64,000 nt of DNA, taken from positions 1-64,000 of the forward strand of contig JAJFGF010000033.1 in the NCBI GenBank assembly GCA_021776245.1, written 5' to 3'. Positions within the stretch are counted from its first letter, which is position 1. Each line of letters starts with the position of its first letter. The translations under genes were made by a program, and so were the position numbers. Positions 17,810 through 27,776 of this stretch are shown piece by piece. A model generated the notes under the pieces. That model did no database searches, was not told the DNA's origin, and saw only the letters and a program-made list of their open reading frames with translations. Source of the DNA: Hyphococcus sp. (GTDB taxonomy: Bacteria > Pseudomonadota > Alphaproteobacteria > Caulobacterales > Parvularculaceae).

Positions 17810-20002
17810 TCACTGCAAGTCGGCGCCGCGCCATAATTTCCAGCGCCTGGATTTTGGTTCGCTGTCGGCGCTATTGGTCTCAACAGCTTCATCATCCTCG
17901 GCGCAGTCGGGCAATGACATGCCTTTATCTGTGTCCGTATCATCTTTTTTCGCCAGACCGGTATAGCTGGCGAGCTTATTCAAAATCTTTTGTTTATCGA
18001 CGGCCGCATCTGTTTCAGAAGGCTTGCCGAGCGCAAAACCCTGGCCATAGGCGCAGCCAATATCGAGCGCCTTTTTAGCCGCCGCTTTTGTCTCAATCCC
18101 TTCAACAATAACCTTAAGGCCCAGCTCTTTTCCAAGCGACGCCAGCGCTTCGACAATTTTTGCGCCGTCTTTTGCGTCTTCGAGATTAACGGCAAACGAC
18201 TTATCGATTTTCAAATAGTCAAAATCATATTTGCAGAGGTTAGAAAGGCAGGTAAACCCGGCGCCGAAATCGTCAAAGGCAAGCGCGGCGCCCGCGGCCT
18301 TCAACGACTTAAACACATTTTCAGCGAGCGCAGCGTCGGAAACGGCGTCGCCCTCAGTTAACTCAAGAACCAGCGCGTTTTTCGGAAGCTGATACTTTTT
18401 CACCGCCTCGCCAACCATCTTTGCAAAGCGCGCATCGCTGATCTGCCCCCATGACACATTCAGGGCGACGAAAAGATCTTTGCGTTTTTCGGATTTTAGT
18501 TTTTCTGCAAGAAAAGAAGCGGCCTGATCAAGCATGGTTTCGGCGAGGGCTGCGCCCTTGCCTGCATTTTCTGCGGCTTTTACAAAAGTTTCCGGCCCCT
18601 CATCGGCGCCGTCCTTTTGGTCTCGCCACCGCGCCAGCGCTTCATATCCTGCTATTTTGTGATCATCGAGCGAAACAATTGGCTGAAAAGCCGCAATAAT
18701 GTCACCGTCGTCGATCGCAGTAATCAGCTTACCCGCCAGTGCAGCGCCAACCGCCGGCACAATCGCTGCTTCCGTCGCTTTACGAACAACCGATCCGTCA
18801 ACGCCTTCCCTGGAGGAAACGGTCGCGGGCGCAAATTCAAAAAACCCAACCAGCCGCTCAAGAACGCCGGTCTCCTCATCGGCGGCTCGCGCACCGCGCA
18901 CGCGCATCTGCCGGTTGTCGGAAAACTTCACAGTGACATCAAATGGACCATCGATCGGCGATAGCACTTCGCTTTCAAATCGCGCCGCGTCGTCCTTGTG
19001 GACCAAATTACGCAGCGCGTCCGGTGTCAATGACCCTGCAGATTGCGATCCGAGGAGCGCCGGCAATGATGCGGTTTGATTGACGCCGTCAGGGCTCCAA
19101 TCCCAGATCGCTACGCCGGAATAATCAAGAACCCGGGCAATCTGGCTCTCCAGCACGATCTCGTCGCGCTCGCTCCGTTGATGTTCAAACTGTCGCTGCG
19201 GCGCCTCGCGCTCTACGTCTTGAAAGCCGTGAAAGGTCTCAACGGCGGTCGGAGACGCACCGGCCATATGCGCCGTGACGCCTTCGGTAAGCGCAACAAG
19301 ACTCGCCGCTACAATGCCGATACTGAAAAGGCCGTGCGCAACAAGGCTGGCATTGGCTCCTTCAACGATGCCGAGTGGACCAATCAGCGGGGCTGCAACA
19401 GCGAGCGCGACCCCCGGCAGAATGAGCCGTGCGCCCATGTCGCCGCGAAGCGCCTGGGTGATCGCCAAAATGCCGGCAAAGCCGCCAATCCCGTACACCG
19501 CCCAGCGCATCGGCTGAGCAAGGTCAATCCGATCAAAAAAGTTGATTAGCCCCATACCGCCGATAATCAGGGCAGCAGTAAACATGACGCCGCCCAACAA
19601 AGGATTGTAGCGCGCAGCGCCGATCGACGCTGACAGAAAAATAATTGCAGCCGCGACAAACACCGCCTGGAGGAGAACCATCACCTCTGGCGACATCCCC
19701 GGGTAAAAGCCAAGCCAGGAAAACTCGAGCGCCGCTGCGGCGCCGACCATCAATAACCCGCAGGCCGCAAGACCGCTGCGGCGGATCGCTGCGTAACCCG
19801 ACAAAAAAGCGATCGCTACAATCAGGCCGCCCGCAATCGCCCCGCGTCCCAGTTCAATGCCCGGCGACGCCGTCAAAACCGCGCCGTCGGCCAGCGCTGC
19901 AATCATTGTTGCGACCATATTTATCCCCAGACCCCTGTACTTTTCCCAACTGAACCCGCCTGGCGCGGTATTTTTCTCATACTCACCCAAAAACCGGGCC
20001 AA
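17810..20002 (-). CDS. Membrane-bound PAS-EAL cyclic-di-GMP phosphodiesterase
   Basis: 730 aa. About seven transmembrane segments fill residues 25-245. A PAS-like region follows (about 285-395, with YSGVAIWDWSPDG), then an EAL domain (about 430-680). All usual catalytic motifs are present: YEALARW, a VSWGQ Asn segment, LELTEGD, FDDFGAGF, LKIDKSF, EGIET and GQGFALGKP. An active phosphodiesterase is therefore expected. No GGDEF domain is present in this protein; a separate GGDEF protein is at 39.4-40.1 kb. The C-terminal 50 residues are acidic and probably unstructured. Confidence 0.93.
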   Translation of the reverse strand: MARFLGEYEKNTAPGGFSWEKYRGLGINMVATMIAALADGAVLTASPGIELGRGAIAGGLIVAIAFLSGYAAIRRSGLAACGLLMVGAAAALEFSWLGFYPGMSPEVMVLLQAVFVAAAIIFLSASIGAARYNPLLGGVMFTAALIIGGMGLINFFDRIDLAQPMRWAVYGIGGFAGILAITQALRGDMGARLILPGVALAVAAPLIGPLGIVEGANASLVAHGLFSIGIVAASLVALTEGVTAHMAGASPTAVETFHGFQDVEREAPQRQFEHQRSERDEIVLESQIARVLDYSGVAIWDWSPDGVNQTASLPALLGSQSAGSLTPDALRNLVHKDDAARFESEVLSPIDGPFDVTVKFSDNRQMRVRGARAADEETGVLERLVGFFEFAPATVSSREGVDGSVVRKATEAAIVPAVGAALAGKLITAIDDGDIIAAFQPIVSLDDHKIAGYEALARWRDQKDGADEGPETFVKAAENAGKGAALAETMLDQAASFLAEKLKSEKRKDLFVALNVSWGQISDARFAKMVGEAVKKYQLPKNALVLELTEGDAVSDAALAENVFKSLKAAGAALAFDDFGAGFTCLSNLCKYDFDYLKIDKSFAVNLEDAKDGAKIVEALASLGKELGLKVIVEGIETKAAAKKALDIGCAYGQGFALGKPSETDAAVDKQKILNKLASYTGLAKKDDTDTDKGMSLPDCAEDDEAVETNSADSEPKSRRWKLWRGADLQ

Positions 20003-20173
20003 TCTCGGCGCCCAGCTCGCCGCCAGAGCGCATGGCGGCTATTTCGTCAACGCCCACGCGCAACGACATGTTAACCTTATCATCACGCGGGCGCGATGAG
20101 ATCGCAAGACCGCACACCGCGCGCATCGCCGGATATTTCCAGCGTTTCATCGAAAAACCCAAAAACCCGGCGA

Positions 20174-20761
20174 TTAGCGCCGAAAATCGCCGGCAGTAAT
20201 TGCGAAAATATTATGGTCCTGCCATTTGCCGTTGATCTTAAGGTAATCACGCGCAAGTCCTTCCTGACGGAAGCCACAGCGCTCAAGCAGTTTTTGCGAT
20301 GCAATATTTTCAGGCTGACAGGCAGCTTCAATGCGATTGAGTTCAATGGCGTTGAACCCATGGTCCAGCATTGCCAGGACGGCCGCCGTCCCATAGCCGC
20401 GCTTGATATAACTCGCGCCGATCCAGTAACCGAGAATCCCGGAACGCGACGATCCATAGCGTATATTGGTCAGCGTGACGCCGCCCAGAAGAACGCGGTC
20501 ATGACGGCGATAGACAAACAATGGCAGGCCGCCGCCACGCCGCATATCCCGCTCATGGGCGCGCAGCCGGCGTTTGTAGGATGCAAGGCTCAGATCGATC
20601 GCCGGCCAGTCTTCCTCCCAAACAGTAAGGTGGTCGCGGCTGGCCTCACGCAAAAGCGCCCACTCTTCATGATCTGCGATCGCCGCCGAACGCACGACCA
20701 CCGGGTCCCGCACCAGGATCGGATCAAATGCCGGTTGTGTCGGAGATTTCGTCAGGAACAT
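20174..20761 (-). CDS. GNAT-family N-acetyltransferase, RimJ/RimL-like
   Basis: Predicted to acetylate a protein N-terminus or small amine with acetyl-CoA. 195 aa. The C-terminal half holds the GNAT motifs: IGASYIKRGYGTAAV for the CoA pyrophosphate loop, followed by NRIEAACQPENIASQKLLERCGF, a string typical of RimJ-like enzymes. The substrate cannot be inferred. It lies 156 bases downstream of the radical SAM gene and in the same direction. Confidence 0.9.
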   Translation of the reverse strand: MFLTKSPTQPAFDPILVRDPVVVRSAAIADHEEWALLREASRDHLTVWEEDWPAIDLSLASYKRRLRAHERDMRRGGGLPLFVYRRHDRVLLGGVTLTNIRYGSSRSGILGYWIGASYIKRGYGTAAVLAMLDHGFNAIELNRIEAACQPENIASQKLLERCGFRQEGLARDYLKINGKWQDHNIFAITAGDFRR

Positions 20762-20916
20762 CTTCGGTTATCCAGCTCAATCGGCGCGCCACATTCCAGC
20801 CCACATTATGCCGAGCGTCAACGTCATCACTGACGCCGCGTAGCCATGTAGCGGGATCTAACGCGCATATCCTCAACCGTTAATTATGAGCACCGTCCAA
20901 GCAGATCCTCATGTCC

Positions 20917-22476
20917 TTATTGCGCTGCCGCCGCGGCAAGGTTTGATTTCTTCAAATAGGCGTTCTGGTCATGCTCCAAACTGCCCTCCGGCAGTTGCTC
21001 CCAAAACGGCCCGAGATCGGACTTTACACTATCGACGTAATATTGCGGGATCGTTTCTGTTTCGCGATCAAAGAAGGCGCGCAATGAAGTATCCGTATCG
21101 AGGCGCGCGCGCAGCGCGGTATGGTATTTGATGCGCCCAAATCCTTCGGACGAAACGGCGCGCACAACATTCATCCATTTCGGCGTAAAGCCCGACGTCG
21201 CCCGGGCGCGGCGGCCTATCGCCTTCCATGTGAATGAATGTTTCGTCAAATCAACAAGGCGCGAATAAAATTCCGGCCAATCATAATTCATCGGCTTGAC
21301 GTTCATTGCCAGATTGTTGTTCAGGAAGTGGAACGGCGAACGCAAAATGCGACCTTCTTTTTGCAGTTCAAGATTTAACGGGGCCGCCTGACCAAAAGCG
21401 GAAAAAAGCGAATAGGCGGGGAAGGCGCCGGGCGTGAGATCAAGAAACTCTTTGGTCAGTTCAAACGGTTCAGGGCCTTTGTCGCAATCAAGACCCAGCA
21501 CAAAATTGGTTTGCATATAAGGAATGTAACGCATGATCATGTTCACATGATCAGAAACCTGCAGCATCTTTTCACGCGCCTGTTTGGCGCCGGTCTTTGA
21601 TTTGTGGCCCATGTCGAACCAGGATTCGATACCGGGAAGCATTCCTTCAAAACCCGCGCTTGCGAGCCGTTTGCAGCGCTCCTCCGACAACAGCGACAAA
21701 CTGCTCTCGGCGATAAACCGCATACGGTGTTCTGGATCTGCTTCTTCGATAACCGACAAAACATCGTCAAAGCGCACGCCAAAATTCGGGTCATGCCAGC
21801 CGACAATAGGCCGCTTAAATTTCGTCAACAGAAATTTCAGATCACCCCGGATTTGTTCAAAGTCCAACGGTTGATATTTGACTACAGAGTCGATGCAAAA
21901 ACTGCACGTGTAGGGACATCCAAGACTGGCGATCATCGGCACCATTTTAAAATTTGTCGCCGTTTTCGCCAATGTCGAGGAGATGAATTTCCAGCGCTCA
22001 CGCACGCCAGGCAATTCACGCGGCTGGGTCGCCGCCGACATCAATCGTCCGTGCGGCTGGTGGGGCGCGCAATCCGCCAGGACATCGGAAATGACGGCCT
22101 TGTCGGTAAAGCCTAATACGTAATCAAAATAAAACTGCGAATCTTCCGGATAGCATCGCGCATGCGGCCCGCCCAAGACGGTGACAACGCCGCGCTTGCG
22201 AAACAAATTGCTCACCGCATAGCTGAGCTGCGCGCTTTGAGTGAAGGCGCCGATAAAAAGGATGTCCATATCATCGGGAAAATCAGTATTGAGGTCTTCA
22301 TGGCCGGTATAACAAATAAAGGTAACGTCATGGCCGGCTTCCTCGCACCAGACGCCAATTGCCTGCGGCATGATGCTGGCGAGATTGCCATGCATGATAC
22401 GCCCATAAAGCGTCGGCTTCGGATTTCGCGTTACAATATCGAGTATGCCGATTTTTAGTTTCTTCGCGCCGGACAT
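20917..22476 (-). CDS. Radical SAM protein with N-terminal B12-binding-like domain
   Basis: About 519 aa. Residues 1-140 form a Rossmann-like domain of the B12-binding type (ILFIGAFTQSAQLSYAVSN, VTVLGGPHARCYPEDS), without a DxHxxG motif, as is usual in this class. The radical SAM motif C-x3-C-x2-C is at Cys187, Cys191 and Cys194 (GCPYTCSFCIDS). The C-terminal third has no domain I can name. I chose the ATG at 22476, with GGGAG upstream; a longer frame begins at 22521. Substrate unknown: related proteins act in hopanoid, lipid, chlorophyll and natural-product chemistry, and no neighbour points to one of these. Confidence 0.87.
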   Translation of the reverse strand: MSGAKKLKIGILDIVTRNPKPTLYGRIMHGNLASIMPQAIGVWCEEAGHDVTFICYTGHEDLNTDFPDDMDILFIGAFTQSAQLSYAVSNLFRKRGVVTVLGGPHARCYPEDSQFYFDYVLGFTDKAVISDVLADCAPHQPHGRLMSAATQPRELPGVRERWKFISSTLAKTATNFKMVPMIASLGCPYTCSFCIDSVVKYQPLDFEQIRGDLKFLLTKFKRPIVGWHDPNFGVRFDDVLSVIEEADPEHRMRFIAESSLSLLSEERCKRLASAGFEGMLPGIESWFDMGHKSKTGAKQAREKMLQVSDHVNMIMRYIPYMQTNFVLGLDCDKGPEPFELTKEFLDLTPGAFPAYSLFSAFGQAAPLNLELQKEGRILRSPFHFLNNNLAMNVKPMNYDWPEFYSRLVDLTKHSFTWKAIGRRARATSGFTPKWMNVVRAVSSEGFGRIKYHTALRARLDTDTSLRAFFDRETETIPQYYVDSVKSDLGPFWEQLPEGSLEHDQNAYLKKSNLAAAAAQ

Positions 22477-22637
22477 GCATGATGCTCCCTGCTGGCCTTT
22501 CGCCAACCAAGGATCTGACATGCAATACGAATCGGAAGCAGCCTGTCAGGGATCAGCGTGGCTGTAACAGTAGCTGAACCGACGCCAGACGCCTAGTAAA
22601 ACCTGCACCCGCTTTTATGCAAATGCGTATTTGCTTC

Positions 22638-23888
22638 TTAATTATCATTTAGAACTTTTTCGACAACAGCAACATCGCCCGGGCCAACCAACGCGACAGC
22701 ATGCGAACCGCCGAGCGCGCGCCGGGCGCAGCGCATCACATCATCGACAGTTACTGCTTCCAGCCGGTGAATTATTTCATCCGCCTGCGTCAATCTGCCA
22801 AAGGTAAACAGCTGTCCGGCTGCGGATTCAATACGCACAGCCGGACTTTCCAATCCCATCATCAGAGATGAACGCAGCATGGCGCGGGTGCGGTCAATCT
22901 CTATTTGCGTGACGGAACTTGCCATTGCTTCCATTTGTTTGCGGATGATCCTGGCGACTTCGACAATCTGGCTTTCATCAGCGCCTGCATACGCGCCAAT
23001 AAGGCCGCATTGCTCAAAACTGTCGGCGAACGCATAGACCGAATAGGCAAGTCCCCTCTCCTCGCGGATGGATTGAAACAAACGCGATGACATGCCGCCG
23101 CCGAGAACATCTGCATAAATGCGCGTCGCAAAAAAATCGTCATCTGTCGAAGAAACGCCAGGAAACCCCAGCGCCAGATGGGTCTGCTCAATATCCCGGC
23201 TATCATGAAGGGTTCCGCCCTTAAATGCCGGCACAGAGCGCGAGGGCGCAGTTTCTCTTTTACCAACATTTCCGAAATGTTCTTCTATCAGCGGCAACAG
23301 AGTTTTCTCATCGACATTGCCGGCGGCCGCCACAATCAAGCCGTTGGGGCCGTAACATCGCTCCATGAATCCGCGCAATGAATTCGATGTTAGCGCTCGC
23401 ACGGTTTGCGGTGTACCGAGGATCGGCCGCGCCAAAGCAAAACCCTTCCAGCACGCCTCCATGAGCAATTCAAAAATCACATCATCGGGCGTATCGGCGG
23501 CTTCGCCGATTTCCTGAACAACAACTTCCCGCTCCTTGGCAAGTTCTGCGTCATCAAATAGCGGATGTTGAAGTATGTCTGCGAGAATATCGACGCCGAG
23601 CGCAAGGTCGTCTTTGAGAATCCGGGCGTAATATCCCGTGCGCTGATGGCTGGTCGCGGCGTTGAGATATCCGCCAACGGATTCAATTTCCTCCGCCAGC
23701 GCGCGGGCCGAACGGCGCTGCGTCCCCTTAAAAGCCATGTGCTCTAAAAGATGCGCCACGCCATGTTCGTTATCGCGTTCATCGACGCTGCCGGCATGCG
23801 CCCAAACGCCAAGTGCGGCGGTCTCAAGGCTCGGCATGTGATCAATCACAACACGCACGCCGTTTGACAGACTATGAATCTTGCTCAT
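22638..23888 (-). CDS. M16-family zinc peptidase (processing-peptidase-like)
   Basis: 416 aa, the size of single-module M16B peptidases related to the mitochondrial processing peptidase beta subunit. The inverse zinc motif HLLEHMAFKGT is near residue 46, with the distal Glu in EREVVVQEIGE. A glycine-rich loop (VLGGGMSSRLFQSIREERGLAYSV) is typical of the family. Cytoplasmic location is inferred from the lack of a signal peptide. The start overlaps the thrC stop by 4 bp, a pairing common in alphaproteobacteria. Confidence 0.95.
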   Translation of the reverse strand: MSKIHSLSNGVRVVIDHMPSLETAALGVWAHAGSVDERDNEHGVAHLLEHMAFKGTQRRSARALAEEIESVGGYLNAATSHQRTGYYARILKDDLALGVDILADILQHPLFDDAELAKEREVVVQEIGEAADTPDDVIFELLMEACWKGFALARPILGTPQTVRALTSNSLRGFMERCYGPNGLIVAAAGNVDEKTLLPLIEEHFGNVGKRETAPSRSVPAFKGGTLHDSRDIEQTHLALGFPGVSSTDDDFFATRIYADVLGGGMSSRLFQSIREERGLAYSVYAFADSFEQCGLIGAYAGADESQIVEVARIIRKQMEAMASSVTQIEIDRTRAMLRSSLMMGLESPAVRIESAAGQLFTFGRLTQADEIIHRLEAVTVDDVMRCARRALGGSHAVALVGPGDVAVVEKVLNDN

Positions 23889-25294
23889 TGGCGCGCCGCC
23901 GTGACGCGCTCAAGGATGACAGACCGCACCGCGCTTACGTTGTTACCCGCCCGAACCACATGTTCCTCCAAATCAAACAGCGCTGAATAATCTTCAGGCA
24001 AGGGCGGACTCACGCCTGTCGCCTGCTCAACCGCCTCAGGAAACTTGGCCGGATGGGCGGTCGATAAGGTCACAGTTTTGCCGCTGAGAACACCTTGCGC
24101 GCGCAAATTAACAGCGGCGCAGCGCGCCACGGCGGTATGCGGGTCGATCAAAGCGCCGGTCTTTTCATAATGATGTTTGATTTCACCCAGCGTTTGTTCT
24201 TCTGACGCTGCAAATGAGGCAAAATCTTCCGCAATCGCCCGTCGCTCATGCGCCGTCAGTGTCATTGACTTCTCGGACGCGAAAATCGCCATCTTCTCAC
24301 GTAACTGCGTGCTGTCTCTGTCCATCACTTCAAACAACAGGCGTTCAAAATTGCTCGCGACCTGGATATCCATCGACGGTGAAGTTGTCGGCGTAACGCC
24401 TGCCGGCGTATAGTCTCCTGATGTAAGGGCGCGGTGAAGAATATCATTTGCATTCGTCGCGACGACGAGTTTGCCAACGCCAAGACCCATTTTTTTTGCG
24501 GCGAAACCAGCGAAAACGTCGCCAAAATTGCCGGTCGGCACAACGAAATTCACAGCCTCGCCGTTCGGTGACAGCGCGGCAAAGGCCGTAAAATAGTAAA
24601 CTGTCTGCGCCGCCAGCCGCGCCCAGTTGATGGAATTAACACCGCCAAGGCATACGCGCTCTGAAAATTCACGATCAGCAAACAATTGCTTGACAATCGC
24701 CTGGCAATCATCAAACGCGCCGTTGACGGCAATATTATGAACATTCGGTCTACCAACGGTCGTCATCATCCGGCGTTGCACATCGGTGACGCGCCCTTCC
24801 GGGTGCAGAACAACGACATCCACATGGCTGCAATTTTTCAATGCGTCGATTGCGGCGGCGCCTGTATCGCCCGATGTCGCGGCAATGATCGTGAGGCGTC
24901 GGTCATGACGTGCAAGCACATCATCGAACATCTGCCCGAGGATCTGCATTGCAAAATCCTTAAAAGCCAGCGTCGGGCCGTGATAAAGCTCAAGGATATA
25001 ATCCTCATCGCCGACAGACGTCAGCGGCGCAACGCGCGCATCGGAAAAACGGCTATAGACTTTTTGCGCCATTTCTTTGAGCTGCGCATCCGAAAATGTA
25101 TCGCCGGTAAAAAGCCCGATAATCGACGCCGCAATGTCAGCATACGACGCGCCTGCAAAAGACGCTATTTGCTCTTTGGTCATCGATGGCCAATGCTGCG
25201 GCATATAGAGACCGCCATCGGGCGCAAGGCCCGCGAGCAGCACGTCTTCAAAACCCGTCAGAGGGGCCAAACCGCGTGTGGATACATATTTCAT
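23885..25294 (-). CDS. thrC: Threonine synthase
   Basis: PLP enzyme converting O-phosphohomoserine to threonine. 469 aa. The N-terminus MKYVSTRG is typical, the PLP-binding Lys lies in PTLAFKDFAMQ, and the glycine-rich phosphate loop is ATSGDTGAAAIDAL. It overlaps the M16 gene downstream and the paraoxonase-like gene upstream by 4 bp each, so the three form one transcript. Together with thrB it covers the last two steps of threonine synthesis. Confidence 0.97.
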   Translation of the reverse strand: MKYVSTRGLAPLTGFEDVLLAGLAPDGGLYMPQHWPSMTKEQIASFAGASYADIAASIIGLFTGDTFSDAQLKEMAQKVYSRFSDARVAPLTSVGDEDYILELYHGPTLAFKDFAMQILGQMFDDVLARHDRRLTIIAATSGDTGAAAIDALKNCSHVDVVVLHPEGRVTDVQRRMMTTVGRPNVHNIAVNGAFDDCQAIVKQLFADREFSERVCLGGVNSINWARLAAQTVYYFTAFAALSPNGEAVNFVVPTGNFGDVFAGFAAKKMGLGVGKLVVATNANDILHRALTSGDYTPAGVTPTTSPSMDIQVASNFERLLFEVMDRDSTQLREKMAIFASEKSMTLTAHERRAIAEDFASFAASEEQTLGEIKHHYEKTGALIDPHTAVARCAAVNLRAQGVLSGKTVTLSTAHPAKFPEAVEQATGVSPPLPEDYSALFDLEEHVVRAGNNVSAVRSVILERVTAARQ

Positions 25295-26358
25295 TGCGTT
25301 GTCTGAGCCTTGCTTGCGCGCTCAGTCAATTTGCAAAGAAGAAATTTATTTTCATAAAGTGCGCCGATCAGCAGGGTCTCACCCATATGCGCCGCCGCCG
25401 TGGAGGCTGACAATTCATCGCCATTGTCGCGGTAGACCGCTTGCGGTTTTTCTCCATCGCGAATCCGCCATATTTCTGAGGGCGCACGAGCCTCGGGATC
25501 GGTCGCAAGACGCCGACCCAATAGCGGCTTTGGCTGGGTCGCTGCCCAGAGAATACCCTCATCATCGACACTAATATTATCGGGCGATGCATCAAGCTTG
25601 ATCACTTCGATCAGCGCCAACGCGCCCGTCGTTGCGTCGCGATCATATATGCGCACTGCGCCGCGCGCCGTTTCGGCCACATAAAGGCGGCTGCGATCAG
25701 GACTGATATCGACGCCATTGGCAAATCGAAGGCCGTCCGCAACCACGCGCCAGACTGTACCGTCAGTAAGAAGAACCTCACCTGAGCCTGCGCGCAGCAA
25801 AAACTGCAAATTTGCCAGCGGGGTATTGCGGCCCGGTTTGGCGTCATTGGTTACATAGAAACTGCGCCGCCCCACTGCGACAACATTATTGGGACTATTA
25901 AGGCGCCGCTCTGCAAATGTCTCCAGATGCACAAGATCGCCATTATCCTGGACATCGAACATCTCAATGGCAGCATTGGCTTCATTCACGACGAAAAGCC
26001 GCCGCACTTCGCTGTCCTCGTAATAATCAAAACCGACCGGTCTGAACGCCTCGGGCGCGCCATTGGTCCGATCGCGCCAGCCGCCGGCCGCCAGGGGATC
26101 ATCAAGGTCGAAAATATGAATGGCGCCGCGCGCAGCGCCGGCGCGCCGGTCGAGCGACGAAATAAAAGCGCGCTTGCGGCTGGTGTCGATCTGGATGTCC
26201 TCAGGACCGGGAATACCGGTCACCGGCTCACATTGACCGGCAAAGGCCCGATCAACCCTGTTGAAATGGTTAAAGGAATTGAGGCTGGCGGCGATACCGG
26301 CGCCGGCAAGGCCCAACACAACAACCAGGAAAACGGCAAAACGCATGAACCAAAACAT
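25291..26358 (-). CDS. Membrane-anchored paraoxonase/arylesterase-like beta-propeller (SMP-30 family)
   Basis: About 355 aa. A single N-terminal hydrophobic segment (FAVFLVVVLGLAGAGIAAS) would anchor the protein or serve as an uncleaved signal. The rest resembles a calcium-dependent six-bladed propeller of the paraoxonase/gluconolactonase group: GPEDIQID, VGFDYYED, SPNNVVAVG, FANGVDISPDRSRLYVAET and ASPDNISVD. Lactonase or arylesterase activity is a family-level inference. ATG at 26358 or 26346 both fit; neither has a clear ribosome-binding site. It heads the thrC-M16 operon. Confidence 0.82.
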   Translation of the reverse strand: MFWFMRFAVFLVVVLGLAGAGIAASLNSFNHFNRVDRAFAGQCEPVTGIPGPEDIQIDTSRKRAFISSLDRRAGAARGAIHIFDLDDPLAAGGWRDRTNGAPEAFRPVGFDYYEDSEVRRLFVVNEANAAIEMFDVQDNGDLVHLETFAERRLNSPNNVVAVGRRSFYVTNDAKPGRNTPLANLQFLLRAGSGEVLLTDGTVWRVVADGLRFANGVDISPDRSRLYVAETARGAVRIYDRDATTGALALIEVIKLDASPDNISVDDEGILWAATQPKPLLGRRLATDPEARAPSEIWRIRDGEKPQAVYRDNGDELSASTAAAHMGETLLIGALYENKFLLCKLTERASKAQTTQ

Positions 26359-26547
26359 GAAACGGGATGAAAAGACGCAAAGGCTCAGCAATCGGGCTGG
26401 CCAATATGGCGTCTATATCACCATGGCCCCGGAGCTGCTAGGCGCAAGAGAGAAGCGCTTTCGGGGTTGCGCATCATCGGCGCCTTGCGTATATGCCCCG
26501 CTCTTACGAACAGCATTCCAGATTTGCCGCATAAAAGGGCCGTTGCC

Positions 26548-26772
26548 ATGAAAAAGGACATTCACCCGGATTATCACACGATCAAGGTCGTGATGACCGA
26601 TGGCAGCAGCTTTGAAACCCGCTCGACCTATGGCGAGGCGGGGGCGTCGCTTAATCTGGATATCGATCCGTTGAGCCACCCGGCCTGGACAGGCGGCCCA
26701 CAAAAGCTTGGGGAGCGCGGCAGGGTGTCCAAATTCAATCAGAAGTTTGGCAATTTCGGCCTGAAAAAATAG
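26548..26772 (+). CDS. rpmE: 50S ribosomal protein L31
   Basis: 74 aa, starting [19 protein letters not shown] and ending with [14 protein letters not shown], both diagnostic of L31. The zinc-binding CxxC cysteines are absent, so it is the C-minus form. I chose the ATG at 26548; the frame is open further upstream but only this start gives the family N-terminus. It is a single gene, divergent from the paraoxonase-like operon. Confidence 0.96.
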   Translation: MKKDIHPDYHTIKVVMTDGSSFETRSTYGEAGASLNLDIDPLSHPAWTGGPQKLGERGRVSKFNQKFGNFGLKK

Positions 26773-26888
26773 TCGCTCATTGCGGTCGATTTGAAGGCGC
26801 CAAATGCTGGTCGCCTGCGGAGCCTTTGCGCCCCGCATCCTTCAACCAGTTGAATCCTTAGAAAACGTCGCTTTCAAACGCCGACCGG

Positions 26889-27398
26889 TTAAGCGCGATT
26901 GCCAAAAGCCTTATGCAGCGCGCGCTGCTGGCCGACAGCATCAGACTCGTTGGGCGCGGCGCCTGCTGCAGAAAATAGATCTGCATCAAGGCGACTGATC
27001 CGGCTGAACAGCTGCTGTGCTGCTTCAACCAGCCCGATCAGGCGGTCCGGCATGCCTTCTGCCTGCAAATTCCCGAATGACTCGTCTTTATGCTCAACCC
27101 GGTATTTCTGATCACCCGCCTCCGAAAGCGCCATTTCCCCTTCTCGCACGGCCCGCAGCACCAGCAACCATGATGCAATTTGCATCAGTTGCGTGGTTAA
27201 GCGCATTGAGGCGCCCGCATAGGCCAAAGCAGCATCGCGGCTTAACGCCTTCGAGGCCTCACGGCCCTCGCCATCGAGATAGTTTGCCGTCTCTTCAACC
27301 AGCGCCATCCCTTCACGAAATGTACGTGCAAACAGCTCAGACTGGACAAAAGTCGCAGCACCGGTTGTTTCGGTCTTGTCCGCTTCAATCAACGTCAT
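26889..27398 (-). CDS. DUF1465 protein, RcdA-like (regulator of CtrA degradation)
   Basis: About 169 aa, almost all helical. Recognisable features are the segment LFARTFREGMALVEETANYLDG near the N-terminus, SMRLTTQLMQIASWLLVLRAV in the middle and a disordered Ala/Asn-rich tail. In Caulobacter, RcdA is an adaptor that helps ClpXP degrade the cell-cycle regulator CtrA and other substrates. Assignment here is by sequence resemblance; the function in this organism is inferred. The start at 27398 has AAGG just upstream; a GTG at 27416 is possible. Confidence 0.75.
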   Translation of the reverse strand: MTLIEADKTETTGAATFVQSELFARTFREGMALVEETANYLDGEGREASKALSRDAALAYAGASMRLTTQLMQIASWLLVLRAVREGEMALSEAGDQKYRVEHKDESFGNLQAEGMPDRLIGLVEAAQQLFSRISRLDADLFSAAGAAPNESDAVGQQRALHKAFGNRA

Positions 27399-27521
27399 AG
27401 CCTTAACTATTTCCACTCTGTGTTAGCATGCCGTCCAACAAGCGAACTGACAAGCAGGCAACCCCCAGATAAATCTTTGCGGCCCAATAGCGCCGCTCCG
27501 CGCTTGATATGAGCAACGCCC

Positions 27522-27770
27522 ATGCCAACAACCATAAGGCGAGCCCAATTCAGCAATTTCGTTCTCGGCGTCGATGGCTGCCGCGGGGGATGGGTCTTTG
27601 TCCGCCTCAGTCTTGATGATGGCGCTATCTTTGCGGGATTTACGCGCTATTTCAGGGCAATTGTTAACGGCAATGGGCGAAGGCGCGCATTGATCGCAGC
27701 GCCATGCACCTTTCCGATGGCGCAAAAGACGCGCGCGGCCTCAAAATGGAAATCTGGGGATGAATTCAAA
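27522..27770 (+). pseudogene. Truncated, frameshifted remnant of a DUF429 (RNase H-like) gene
   Basis: An ATG at 27522 starts a frame with FVLGVDGCRGGWVFVRLSLDDG, the diagnostic N-terminus of DUF429 proteins. After about 60 residues the family match moves to another frame (a SDGAKDARGL string near 27710-27745, like the usual P-I-G-L-P-D-G region), so at least one frameshift has occurred. The frame then runs into the 3' end of the convergent membrane-protein gene. A full DUF429 protein has more than 200 residues, so this is a dead fragment. Confidence 0.6.
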
Positions 27771-27776
27771 ACAGAG

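Noticed and set aside
20096-20833. Plus-strand open frame of 245 codons
   Set aside because: Antisense to the GNAT gene, whose motifs are clear; no protein family features.
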